DNA of 60,000 nucleotides, taken from assembly GCA_914767715.1 (NCBI GenBank), contig OU612072.1, positions 12,898,001 through 12,958,000 of the forward strand, read 5' to 3'. Below are positions 1-11,812 of this stretch, piece by piece. This DNA is from Membranipora membranacea. Its lineage: Eukaryota > Bryozoa > Gymnolaemata > Cheilostomatida > Membraniporidae. The translations under genes were made by a program, and so were the position numbers. Every line of letters starts with the position of its first letter. Positions within the stretch are counted from its first letter, which is position 1. A model generated the notes under the pieces. It saw nothing but the letters and a program-made list of their open reading frames with translations. It did no database searches and was not told the DNA's origin.

Positions 1-1632
1 AAAAGCTGATAAGTCTAATCACAGCTGTTACAAGGAAGTAAGCTGTGCGATGGATCTTATATCAGTTTTGCAACAAAAATTTTTCACAGTTACAGCAGGA
101 AGTTTTGTTTTTGTGAGCTAGACTTTGCAGGACTCATTTTGAACTCTCGACACCCCTACGCAAAGGCTATAGAAAATGGAATCAATATTGAAAGACATAA
201 TGTCATTTTATATATCGAGAACTACATGAGCTTTTAAAATAATTTCCGTATTAATCACGGGTGTGGTCTGAGTTTGTTGAGCTTTGTGTCAACCTACAGC
301 ATTATTGATGAATTCATTCAACCATGAGATTTGAGCTTGGTGTTTTGCTTACTTCATTGTGAAAGCATGGTCATGTATTTTTAGACACTATATAAACTAA
401 GAAGGCAGCGTAGAAGACAATTATTAGAGAAATGTCTACGTTAGAACCTTTTTGACAAGCCTCCGTCCTATAAGGTATTACCTTATTAAAATCCTGCTCA
501 TTCAATTTTGTACAGCATCATTTTAATACTTAGACAAGAGAACTCGTACATTTCATTCAGTTGATAGCCCTAAGTAAAACTTATGTCCATAAACATTCCT
601 TCCATTTTCATAATCTCTAATATTGGCACCATTTGTAATCGCAGTGATCATTGTCCAACTCATCACACAGCTCGTAGGCATAGAGCAGGATTCAAAACAT
701 TCGCATCCAGGATTTCTTGCGACAAGCCTCATGTTTGGTTGTGACCACTCTTAAGTAGTATCACAGAGTATTACTGAAATGAATACAGGTCACTAGGGTG
801 TGATCTGAAATTACTATGTAATTGTTGTTACGGAATGATCATCAGATTAACCGAACAACATTTTTGTATGCTAAGTGCTCTGTAAGATTTAATCCAGGAT
901 GTTACGATGGTGATGATTCACTACGGGTTTATCATACCAAATACCATGCTTTGAATTTTTTGCCATGAATGCAAGGCATTTATTTATTTATTGTAAGCCT
1001 TCAGCCCTGCCTCATTTATTTTTCTGCTAGCAAAGGAATACTGAATAAGAATTTTTCTTCACTTAGTCTGGGCATGAAATCAATCAGCCCTAGGTGATAT
1101 TGGATACCTATTTAAAATACACAAAAGTCCAATACCGAATTTGCACTTTGTTATTTTGGTTGCGGATAAACATTTCAAGTTGATTAGGAAATTTGAGAGG
1201 GTGGAGCTATTGAACCAAAACTCTGCACTCATGTTTATTTCTGTTATCAGAATTGTTTGGGTCAACCCAGCCTTTTGACAAACTTCCTTTTGTGATGTGC
1301 ATCCAGCTAGTGCTTTGGGTACAAATTACATCCGACGCGGTAAAATTTGCTTCTTGGATTGCGTGCAATAGACCATGCAAGAAGATATGCTACAAAAGTT
1401 GTCAGGGGATGAAGAAAAGACATCAAAAAAGTGTGGTGTCAAATATATTTTGTAGGAAAAAACTGACAAAAGACAAAATTTAAATGGAAGCCACAATTCG
1501 CAAACAAAAACTGAAACTGCTGAATGCATTTAAAGAAGCCGACAAGTTTGATGACAAGAAAACAGTAAGGGAGATGATGACACAAAATGGTTATAGGGTA
1601 GTTATTATTGATGTAGATCTCAAAATAAGTGT
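1..1632. repeat. Segmental duplication unit R1, no gene recognised
   Basis: I find no convincing coding exon here. The stretch matches about 3490-5130 over most of its length. Examples are the block near 110-410 against 3570-3870, the block at 511-630 against 3958-4082, and the 'ttatcagaattgt' block near 1245 against 4870. Part of it recurs again at 5820-6200. The copies have diverged by many substitutions and small indels, so the duplication is not recent. Short frames near 1080-1640 are not conserved between copies and look like chance. Confidence 0.6.
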
Positions 1633-2894
1633 CTAGCACACATTGGGATGATCTATTACGGGACCAGTACTATTATGTGTTGGGTAACAAGTTAGTCTAG
1701 TCAGAGTGACATAGGGACATGTTCCTGGGTCAGAACAACCACCAGATCCACCGTCCAAGAGTCTGCCATAATGGTGACATGACAATTCTGCCACTGTGGC
1801 ACCAAGATCAGAGGCACAAGCACCTTCGTTAGCCTGCATGTAGAGTTTGATGCACCAGCGGGCACATGTGTCATCCTTTGCACAACTTCCCCAGTCCCAT
1901 CCACCATCCATCACTACAAGAAAATAAGACGTCCATCAATTTCATTCTGTTAAATGATTTCAGTGTTATATTCTGAAATAATAACACATGGGCCGAGGCC
2001 CAAGGCGGAATGACCGACCAAAGCAAATAACCTTTTAACCTCAACGGTTGTTTAATAACAAATGATTGAGGAGTAGGTATATCATGGAAGGCTGTATTCC
2101 TTGTCTGAAAACATCTTTGAAATAGTGCACCCTACCTATGGGCAAACTGTGTCTTATTGCAAAAAGAAGATGGACTGACAAAAGAACGGTTTGACATTTC
2201 AGTGTTTTTCAATGACATCTTGTTTGTTTGATACTCCTTAGTACATGCCCTGCTAAACATTTGGTTTAAGAAACCATGTGGTAGATGATTTTTTGATTAA
2301 TAAAGGTGATTTGAGTCATTGCAGATGTCAAAGAAAATTCTCCTTCCCATCTCAGCATCTCTTTATTAGAAACCAAGTAAGTTTAATTTATCATATTAAT
2401 GTGAACAGGCGAATACTACCCAATGACACAAGGTTGTAACTTACTCGCAGTGACTTCACAAGCATCATAGAAAGCTTCAGTCAGGCTGTATTCGCCACAT
2501 GCTTGCACTCCATCCCCATTCGGGCTGCAGGCGTTGACTGTTCCCCCTTGGACCTGTAAAATATATAACAAAAATCAGCACAACTGCAGATATTCCTTCT
2601 TCTATCATGCGTCAAAGGAACAGTCAATTCGATTAATCCTCAACCACTCAACTCGAAACTACCCATTACCAACAAGAAATTTTTAAGTCATCACAGTTTT
2701 GGCATAAATTTAACCACATAACACTGGATGGGTAAACTTGAATCAGATAAAAAATGTTTCCTATAATTGTTTTAGTGTGCAATTTAGAACTCTTTACTTA
2801 CATCTTTGAGACAGTCAATACAGGACTCTGTTATCACCGAATGAGCACATGCTACCAAAGCAGACAAGAAAGTGACTGCTGTCAAAAACTTCAT
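1633..2894 (-). CDS. i-type (destabilase-like) lysozyme family protein, copy 1
   Basis: Three exons on the minus strand: 2802-2894, 2445-2553 and 1633-1913. Introns are GT-AG with phases 0 and 1, and the product is 160 aa. Residues 1-20 form a signal peptide (MKFLTAVTFLSALVACAHS), so it is secreted. The mature part shows the Cys pattern of invertebrate-type lysozyme (Pfam destabilase): CIDCL, then CGEYSLTEAFYDAC, then WGSCAKDDTCARWCIKLYM, then SCHHYGRLLDGGSGGC, the counterpart of the family's C-x-x-Y-A-R-x-H-N-G-G-P-x-G-C. The family cleaves peptidoglycan in digestion or defence. In my hand alignment the catalytic Glu is Gln (VQGG) and the catalytic Asp is Asn, and the CxC and ESGC cysteines are missing. 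Muramidase activity is therefore doubtful; a binding or isopeptidase-like role is possible. It also has the longest C-terminal tail of the array (ends NVC). The start is the only ATG giving a signal peptide. Confidence 0.85.
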
Positions 2895-3489
2895 GATGAG
2901 AGGATCTCAAATCGATAGACACAAGTGTAAAATATCAGTCCTTACTGCATGAAGCTTTCACAAACACTGAAACAATTCTTGGTTTCGCAAGCTATATCTA
3001 CTATGAAAAAGCAGCCCGACCAAACCGTTAACAATTGATCTAGAATTTTTTGGATAATGTTTCAGGAACCAAATACAATGAATGTTCACTAGACAGTGAA
3101 ATTTATATGTACAGACAAAACAAATTCTTGTGAATAACAACAATATAGGGCGGGGTAAGAATTATCAGTGCAGTTTATACAAAATGGGAACCAGATTTTC
3201 AACTGGGTATTGATTGGTGTTCAATTCTGTTCCATCATTTATTCAAGCTGCACCATAGCAAAGGAACATAATGCATATATACTGCCCTTAGAAATAACTT
3301 GAAATAAATTTGCCTTAGCAGGGTAATTGTTAGCTAGAATTAAATTGAGCTAACTTAGGATGAATTTATGCTAACAAGCACATAATTATGGCTAGCTTGT
3401 GTAGGTTAAACTAGGCGTCACCATCGGAGATTCTACTTTTCTGAATTTCTAAGGGGAAGTTAACATGACAAGAAGAGTCAATATCACAG
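2895..3489. other. 5' flank of lysozyme copy 1, shared with other copies
   Basis: No coding exon seen. Blocks here recur upstream of other array members. The 'tttattcaagctg' block at about 3238 recurs at 9778, 12790 and (diverged) 16690. The 'gctagcttgtgtaggt' block near 3390 recurs near 9888 and 16800. This conserved order shows that gene and 5' flank were duplicated together. The promoter of the minus-strand gene should lie here, but I see no clear TATA box. Confidence 0.55.
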
Positions 3490-5130
3490 CTTTAGCTAGT
3501 ACCTTTAACCAAATATTTTACGATGGAGTAAGCTTTGAACGTTAATTTATACTCAAAGATATAAAAGGAAGTTTTTTTTCGTGAGCTAGACTTAGGAGGA
3601 GTGAAGTTGAACTCTTCGGACCCTCACACAAAGGCTTAGAAATCGAAATCAACATTGATTGTGTATATTGAGAACTTTACATGAGCTGCCAAATAGAATC
3701 AAATTTCCTTTCATTCATGGGTGTGGCCTGTTTGTTGAGCTTTGTGTCAGCCAGAAGGTTATTGATGAATTCATTCAACTATGTGATTTGATATCGGCGC
3801 TGTGTTTGCTTCATTGTGAAAGCAAGGTTATGTATTTTTAGACCCTATATAAACTCACCAGGCAGCAATGAAAGTGTCAGAATATTTATTGATGTTTTAA
3901 CCTGATTGACAAGCCCCTGCCCGAATAAGATATATAATCCAGTTCATTCAAAAACGTACAGCACCATTTACAGTGCTTAGACAGGAGGACTAATACATTA
4001 GTTTTCAGTTGATGGCCCATTGTGAAACTCATTTGTAAATATATCTCTCCCACTCTCACAAGTTCTACTATCGGCAGCATTTGAAGTTGAATGACCACTA
4101 GAGTCACAATATATCTTAAGAAGCAGCCGATAATATTAGGCCTAGAAGAAAGAGCCTAGGATCTGAATCCGAGCAAGGGCATTTCGGAGTTAGCTTTAGT
4201 CCTGACCCTTTTGAAAGCAACTTTAAAGAATATTACTTAACTGGATCCATGATTCAAAGGTATAACCATTGTTTGAAGAGCAACAACATCAAAAACATGT
4301 AACAACGATTCAGTCATTGGTGATGAAACCTTGTGCGAGATATTTAACCTTGGTGGACTAATACACCAACAGTATTGAGATTAGTGTCCTGAATAACTGA
4401 CGTGCGAAGAGCAAATAGGAGAATTTATATCATTGCATTAAAAATGATGATGCTTTGTTATGGGTTAATAATACCAAATAACATGACATCATGAATCAGC
4501 CTTAGATATTTTAGTCATGAATGTTAGGTAGTTATCAGTAACAGCCATCACAGATCGAATGACTGAACAGTTGGAATTTTAAGATCTGAGGCTTGCTAAC
4601 CTTTTATCCAAGCGCATTTAGTTTTTTACCCACAAAGGAATTTGTTTTCTTATATTCATGCAATAAGTTGTTTTCTCATATTCTTAGAATAAAGTCAATG
4701 AAGCCTATTGACATTGGAACCTATGAACTGAACCAACTGCTATTGATTTTGCACTTGGGTATTTTGGATAAACTGCAAGTCGTATCATTATGTTTTAAAA
4801 GAGTTGAATAGGCAATTTGAGAATGCGGAGCTTTGAAAACAAACCTGATGACTGATTTTTATTTATTTTATCAGAATTGTATGGGTTGTCAACCCAGTTT
4901 TTTGACAAACTTTGTATTGGGTAAGGGTACAAGTCAGTGCATCAGTTTTATAATACATATCATGCAGTATAATTTGCTCTTTGTATCGTATACAACGAAC
5001 ATTTATATCTACAGAAATAAGGTATGCAATGTAAAACCATTTTCATGTGTTATCAGGATCCGCAAGAGAGAGGTCATATATATCCTTTTGAAAATAAGTC
5101 AGAAAATAACGATATAAATGTGACCAAAGT
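3490..5130. repeat. Segmental duplication unit R2 (copy of R1)
   Basis: Colinear with 1-1520, including the TATA-like module at 3845-3865, the block at 3958-4082 and the block near 4870-4920. Small frames at 3659-3841, 3886-4107, 4593-4811 and 4833-5117 do not keep their protein sequence in the R1 copy, so I do not call genes. Confidence 0.6.
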
Positions 5131-6530
5131 TCACACAAAACCGAAACTTCCTCTGGCAATAATTATTATGGAGAAAATTTGAGAGAAATTGTGTTTGCAT
5201 TCAAAACAAAGCTGAAAGCTGATAGTCATGGCACTGGTTGTAATGAGCTTGCTGCAGCTTGGGCCAACACTGAAGGAATTCTAAAATGTGCACCCTTCAT
5301 AAACCATGTACATGTTAAGCCTTTGGGCTTCTGACCCTCAACCGCAGTTGTCTCAATTGAGCAGTTTTTGTTACATTATGCTTGAACACCTACATCAAAT
5401 TTAAATTTGTGCCATGTTAAAAACAATTAGAGGATAGTCTTACAAAATACCACATTAATAGGTGTAGCTGAAATCATCCATGCAGTTGATAGCAGTTAAA
5501 TCCTTTGCAAAATATTTATATTTCTGATTTCGTAGTATCACTGATGAATCAAGTAGAAAATCAGTCACTCCATATGAAACTGGAAACTGTAATAATCTGT
5601 CTTCACAGAAGCTTCTGTGTCGATAAAATGCATTATCATCTATCATTGATTGACACTTCTGACTATTCAAAAAATAATACAGACATCCAAAGGGTAACAC
5701 AACCTTTTTTAGTGATTACAATGCTAACTACAAGTGGTGTTACATTTTTGAAGGCAAGCAGCCCGCAGATATGTTTGGTATTTGTTTTTGAAAGTAATAA
5801 TATTCTCATGTTTATAGCAGGAAGTTTTAATTATGTGCGTGTAACTATTGTTTGGTCCAGACAACAAAAGTTGAACTCTTTGGACCCTGACACAAAAGGC
5901 ATAGAAATACAAGTAAATAATGAGAGCATCAATGACCTTGTTTAGATTTAGAAGTTTTTCTCAACTGGTCAATCAAATACTTTGCTGTTTATTTTTGGGT
6001 GCGGCCTTTTTGTTTAAATTGCCAAGGCCAATGAAGTTATTGCTGAACCCACTGATATTTATTCATATCAATTCATATCAATGGCTGAACCCATTCAGCT
6101 ATAGAATCTTGTATTGGTATTGACCTTCTATTTTGCATGAGCATGTTTGTCTATTTTTAGACGCTATATAAACTAAGCAGGCAGTCTAGACAACATCATT
6201 TCATTAATTTGCAGATTTATCGGAGCACCATATGCCCTGCTTTTGTAGGAAAACTTTTACTCGGTCTTAAGTTTATACCCCTTGATAAAATTTTGCTCGT
6301 TTTATATGTGCTTCCTTTCAGCAGGATCACATTTAACTTAACGTTGCTTGCCACAAACCCAAGAAGCCAAAACCATGTTCCCAATATGTACAGGCCGATG
6401 ATTTTATTAATGAATCATTTCAACCATGGGATTATGTATTGGATTTGCGGCAAATTATGTTTAGGCGCTAAGCTAAGCAGGCAGTCTATTGAAATCATTC
6501 AAGAAAACAACTAGCCTAGACCCACAATAC
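5131..6530. repeat. Partial duplication units R3/R4 and a copied lysozyme flank
   Basis: 5280-5440 resembles 16465-16640, the 5' flank of the lysozyme pseudogene: 'cccttcataaaccatg' in both, then 'gcagtttttgttacattatg' against 'acagtttttgttgcattatg'. This hints that a lysozyme copy once sat nearby. 5820-6200 repeats part of R1/R2, including the TATA-like module, and 6290-6500 is a further diverged partial copy with an 'aagctaagcaggcagtct' block. The open frames at 5505-5945 and 6209-6514 match no family I know. Confidence 0.45.
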
Positions 6531-9369
6531 TTAAGTTGGAAAAAGCTCAAAATGGTCCTGAGGAGAAAACAGCCAAGGCCAAAAATGTCCCCGTAAGAGT
6601 TTTGAGTTTTCCACTTGCTCAAACCTCTATGACAACTGTATGACAGATAACGGGTGGGTCCGACACTTTGTGAAAAAAAACATAATACTCGTTGAGAATG
6701 GTTCAAAATATCTAAACTGGAAAAAATTGGTATCTCAAGTTCATCCTTCGTAATCTTTATGCCAATATGTTAAAACTACAATTTGATGACATCGGTATCC
6801 GGGTTCAATATCCGAAAAAAATATTAAGATTTTGTATTTCAATTGCTGGATCTAGGATAAAGTCTTATCATTGGTAGCATCATTATCCAAAGCTTACAGT
6901 AGGCATGACATGTCAATGACAACACTATTGTATTTATGAAAATTATTTCACATTTGGTTTCAAAGCTAGAGAAAATGAATGCATATAATGAGAAACTGTA
7001 CTGGCCACCGCTGAATAGTTTAGTCATGTGCTAATAGAAGATCAGTTGTGGGCCTAAGTAGCATTAGGAAGAGCAGGCGACAGACTTGGGTGTCGCTTGC
7101 CACCCAGATGCCCCGCTGTAGGACAGAACTGCTACTCACTACTTTTTGTTATAAATACTCTAATTCTCAACATAATATTAAGTTATACTTTTTATCATTT
7201 TATATTTTACTCCTATGTATTTTATGGCAAACTCTTTTTTCATAGTGGAATTCACCCAAGTACATCACACTGCTGGTGTTAGGAGGACACAAATACATAC
7301 ATACATATACACATATGGAGTAGAATACTGAAAGCCATAGCCCTATTACCATCCGTTAAGATTCTAAATAATAAATAATGTTTCTTGTATCTGTCTGTTG
7401 CAATCATCTATTGATGAGTTGTATTATCAGATGTTGTGCATCGATATCAAATCAAAAAAATTAAAATGGCCGATAAATACTTGATACTACCCTAAAAAAT
7501 AATAACTAATATTTGATCTTTCGAAGAAGCTTGAATTACAAAATTTATTGCTAGAAGATACTCCTCCAATTATTTCAGGCTTGTCTCAAAACTGTCTAGG
7601 ACAGGGCCAGAAGCAAGTGATTTATTTTTTATGCCCAAGGTTTGTTTGTATTGGTTACTGAATATTACAGGAAAACCTTTATTTGAAGTTATCTCTTCTC
7701 ACAAAATGTGAAGATAACTTGTTCATGGCCCTTTATCCAAAGACTGATATTTGAATTTGAGCCATTACTTGTTTTGTTGGAGTTGTGTTACCATTAGTTT
7801 TCTGATTTGACTTGTTTTGCTTGGATTTTAAATTAAAGCCCTTACTTACGTACTCAAGTAGGATTGTTGGTAATGTAGTTACATTGGATGTCGAGGTAGA
7901 GAACACAAAGATCATACAGGGTTGTTTTTTGAAGAGAGTGGTAAAGCCAAGCCTGCATCCGAGAACTTAGTTTTGATGACTTCGATGGCTTTGCATTGGT
8001 TTGATGACATAGATAACTCAAAACTCATACTCGGCCTTTTTTTGAAGAAACTTTCATAACTGATCTATAGGCAACAAGAGTACTTAAGTTTTGATCACTC
8101 AAGCAGTTTTACAGGAGTCAGCAGTCAGAGTCAGTCCAGGTTCAAGTTTAATTCTCCGCACCGGCAGTCATTTGTGAGTCGTTACAATCATCAGAAGGCT
8201 CGCATGGTTTCTGGATCTAGCGCAGTTTGACATTGACAAGCTGGTAGGCATTTAAAGATGTTGCCTCAAAACTATCTATCCAGAAGCCAGTGACAACAAT
8301 ACTCGCCTGATTGCTGCCCAGTGTACCACGCCACAGGTGTTTCTCTCAGAAACATGCAGCACCTATGCATGTTAAGTCATAAGTAACCCTGATCATCGAC
8401 TATATGACATGGTTCCGCGGAGACAGTCAGCTAGGGGTAGACATTTTACTAGAGCTCATGATGTCCTGGTGACAAAGTGCTGCACCGAAGCACTATCAAA
8501 GACGACCTTTTATAAATATGGTGTATGATTTTACATATCAATACTGTATTTTAGAACTGACGGTGTTTCAATTTTTTTCTATTCTGTCTGACGCATTCTT
8601 TTATGATGTGTGTTGTCTTTACAATGCATTTTTGGAACGGTTATCCAAGTCGATATCATCGTCATCATAGCACGCTATTCATCCTAGCCAGGTCCTTGCA
8701 GAACTATGAATCTCTCAGTTCATTAACCCAAGAGAGGATAGCTCTCTCCGCTTCAAATTTTGGTAGGGGTTTTTTGACTTAGAGAATGCAAATATCATAC
8801 TGAGCCGCATGTTGGAGAAGTTCTCTGAATCCTGTTCACACTCGAGTTCATACATTTTAATGGATTAATGACCAATAAGTTAAATCAGTACATGACTATA
8901 GTATACATACAATAAAATGAGGCGCTAACAATCAATGCTAGATTACGCCTTTCCCAAAATAACATAGATACACAACATATCTTTTCGATGGCAAATCTTA
9001 GTTTCAGCGCAATCAATCAGAGGACTGGTCATTTTGGATTTCCCTAAATTCAATAAACAGTGGACACATGAATTCCTTGTGGCAAACAACCATGGTATAC
9101 TAGGTCAGAGTTGTCATAGCTTTGTAGAAAGGCTAGACAACCCTGAAATTTGGAAATGCGATCGGAAATTTGTTTTGGGTTGATTTCAGTCCAAAAAATA
9201 ACTTCGATAGCGTTTTATTTCCCTCAGCATATGGGATGTGACGCGAATAAAAAAACTTTCAGCAACAAAAAAGATTTATGTTTGAACTAGATAAACTGAT
9301 ACGATTCTCATAGTATAATCTCACTTTTGAGGTAGCAAAAAATAAACTGGAAAATTTACCTGACGGACG
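6531..9369. other. Long spacer without recognised gene
   Basis: AT-rich and low in coding signal. Simple (TACA)n-like DNA lies near 7290-7310. About 8100-8500 is less AT-rich and reads in one frame as a Ser/Gln/Arg-rich stretch ending in a stop, which could be decayed coding sequence of a retroelement. I cannot assign it. Confidence 0.4.
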
Positions 9370-9490
9370 ACAATCATTGATGTCACCGTTGCAAAGTCTG
9401 CCATAATAATGCAATCGCAAATGCTGACTATTCCGACTTGGTGCCGATGATGAGGAATTGAGGGAAAGTAAACCTCGTTGGCTCTTGAAA
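9370..9490 (-). pseudogene. Probable decayed exon 3 of an i-type lysozyme copy
   Basis: The run 'aagtctgccataat' at 9395-9408 matches the plus-strand text of exon 3 of copy 1 near 1760, which encodes the YGR motif. Similarity continues weakly through the 'ggtgcc' and 'cctcgttggct' blocks, with indels. The DNA upstream of a minus-strand gene here (9715-9930) closely matches the 5' flank of the lysozyme pseudogene (16620-16840), as expected if a whole gene copy once lay at 9370-9715. Exons 1 and 2 are not recognisable. A dead fifth array member is the best explanation, with moderate to low certainty. Confidence 0.4.
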
Positions 9491-10778
9491 CCTCTTTAAG
9501 TATAGGAATAAGAATGAAGGTGCGGGCATTTTTTCAGTGAAATGATGAAGAGTTGGCAGCCAACCTTGTTGCAAAACAGCAAAACCACATTGATGTTATC
9601 ACAATGCAGAGAAATGATGAAATGCACTGAGAGCTAGAAGTAAAGGATGTTCACCAATACACCATGATGATGTTTGGCTAGAATATGCCTGGAAATAGTC
9701 CTTGACTTATGGTTTCTAGTTGAAGACGTGTGTCTTTCGCAGAAGTACGGGCACAACTACATGTCATATCTCAGTCTTTTATTCAAGCTGGGCCACAACA
9801 AAGGAAAATAGACTGTAGGTACAGTACCTAGAAATGTCTGAATAAAAATCTTCCTTGGATGTGACAATTTTGGCAAGAGATAAGCATAGCTTGTTTGGGG
9901 TGTCATAATGTTAGCCACCATTTAACATTGGCTAGCGTATTCAAAGTGAAAAAAGCGGTAGTGTCTGTTAGCTTGCTTTAAGGTATGTGCAACCAATGAA
10001 CTAAACCTAAACCTGAGGTTTAGTTCATTGGTGCAACGCTTTGACAGAAATTCTTATGGTTAGATGCGATTTTGAACAAAGTACTTAAAATGATTAATAA
10101 TCTTACTTTCACTTTTCCTGTTCATATCCTGAAAATGATTGCCTGGCTAGCCAACACAGTGGCTACCTTCTAGGTATCAATATTATTGGAAGTATATTAT
10201 ACAATGGCATATATGATTATAACATACTAAAAAAACTTCAGCAGTGCTTTTCCAGAGCATACAGCCCGGTATAACTGTGTGTTAACAAACCAAGTTAAAA
10301 ACTATACAATGATTGTCATAAGTGCTCTGATAAAAAGGTATGACCTATGCCTCAGTTATGCTTAATCCCCCCCCCCCCTCCCTCTGTAAGATTAGGTGAT
10401 TAAATGTGCAAACGGATTTAATAGCGAAGTTAAAGCCATCACCTGGCATTATGAAAACCAGCATTCAAATTCAGTGCTTTTTGAGCAGAAGTGACTTTTA
10501 TTGTGGGAATCATGTTCGATCAGGCGTTAGAATAATACATTTATTTTGTTTTCAATTGCAAATAAATTCCACGTAAAAGATTACCATAAAAATCAAACTC
10601 CGCACAAACTTGAGAAATCTTACTAGCACTTGTTGGCGCTCAATAGGGCCACTGCAAGGCCTATAGGGATAGTTTCCCAAGACTTGTTCTTCCTGAGATT
10701 GTCTTATCATGAGTCGGCCTAGCTAAGAAAACAGCAGACAACATCATGATTTAATACTGCTACAAATGAACTGATATT
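9491..10778. other. Spacer with copied lysozyme flanks
   Basis: 9715-9930 matches 16620-16840 (5' flank). 10250-10760 matches 18590-19110 (3' flank of copies 2 and 4). A C10 run lies at about 10369-10378. A hairpin at 9988-10035 is listed separately. No gene seen. Confidence 0.5.
9988..10035. repeat. Hairpin of about 20-bp arms
   Basis: ACCAATGAACTAAACCT on the left is mirrored by AGGTTTAGTTCATTGGTGCA on the right, with a 7-nt loop and one extra A in the left arm. It is a short foldback sequence without visible coding content. Confidence 0.8.
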
Positions 10779-11812
10779 TCAGAAATTTCTGAAACAAGTA
10801 CTTGTTGTCATAGCATAATGGGGACATGTTGCTTGGCTAGCACATCCACCGATACCACCACTGAAAATTCTGCCGTAATGGTAACATGACAGGGCTGCCA
10901 CAGTGATACCAAGATCAGCAGCACAAGTTGCTCCGTTAGCTGCCATGAACACCTTGATGCACCACCGAGAACATATATTATCCATCCCACAAGTCGGCCA
11001 GGGATCCACTACATATAGAATAAGCAACTGATCAGTGATGGCGTCTTAAAAAAATAAAATTTTCTGTTCTCACATACACATACTTGGGCTGGTTTATTTG
11101 AATCAGCCAAATTTGTTGGACAATTTTGTATAGAAGATGTAGTTACTCAACTTAGCTCTATTACAAATCGAACGTAAGTTCTACTCATATATATAAATAT
11201 ATGTAAGAATAGCTGTACATCAACCAATTGTCACAATACTTGCAACTTACTTCCAGATGTTTGACAAGCATTGTAGAAATCCTCACTCAAGCTGTATTCA
11301 CCGCATAGTTTCACTCCTGTCGCATTTGTGGTGCATGTGCCTGCAGTGCCTACCGTCACCTGTAACAGTTAATCAATAAACAATAAGATGATACTTCCAC
11401 TATCATCCCTCAAAGTGTTAGAACAACAGATAATATTTTTACTTTGTTGCCCAAACACTCCACTCAAAAATCTCATATCCACCAACAACAGCAAGCTGCA
11501 GCAAGAGTTAAGAGAGAACCAATGTTATTCTTCTTTTAAACAATATCTTCAGTAGCATATCAGTGCTATCTTTCCAATTATGTTTGTGACTTCTCTTTTT
11601 TCGAATCCTAATGGGAAACATCCTTTGAAATGATTTGGGTAGTCAATCTAGTATAAAAAAACTGAAGAATATCTTGTATATATATATGTGTAGATTACAT
11701 TTTTATAAGAGCTCCTTACCGATCTGAGACAGTCCAGACAGCTATCTGTTATCCCTGAATGAGCACATGCTATCAAAGCACAGAGGAGTGTGATTGCTGT
11801 CGAAGTCTTCAT
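10779..11812 (-). CDS. i-type lysozyme family protein, copy 2
   Basis: Three exons: 11720-11812, 11251-11359 and 10779-11008. Exon lengths 93 and 109 and phases 0 and 1 equal those of copy 1. The product is 143 aa. It has a signal peptide (MKTSTAITLLCALIACAHS), then CLDCLRS, CGEYSLSEDFYNAC, CSRWCIKVFM and CYHYGRIFSGGIGGC, which is the i-type lysozyme core. The catalytic Glu position holds Thr (VTVG) and the Asp position Asn in my alignment, so it is probably not an active muramidase. The C-terminus is short (ends CFRNF), as in copy 4. Both flanks match those of copy 4, so copies 2 and 4 are sisters from a duplication of about 2 kb. The exon 1 ATG has A at -3. Confidence 0.85.

Larger units (their letters stand above)
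388..6184 (+). promoter_or_regulatory. Repeated TATA-like module in three duplicated units
   Basis: The motif CTATATAAACTAAG followed by a GGCAG box occurs at 388-408, 3845-3865 and 6164-6184, each time in the same context inside the duplicated units. A weaker relative lies at about 24803-24840, and a copy that has lost the TATA part is near 6460-6485. It reads as a core promoter (TATA box with a downstream initiator region) on the plus strand. No plus-strand gene follows it that I can recognise, so it may be the promoter of a dead gene family or part of a mobile repeat. The span given covers the three copies, not continuous regulatory DNA. Confidence 0.35.

Noticed and set aside
5505-5945. 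146-aa plus-strand frame as a gene
   Set aside because: No family similarity, lies over duplicated flank units, and the frame is not kept in the related copies.
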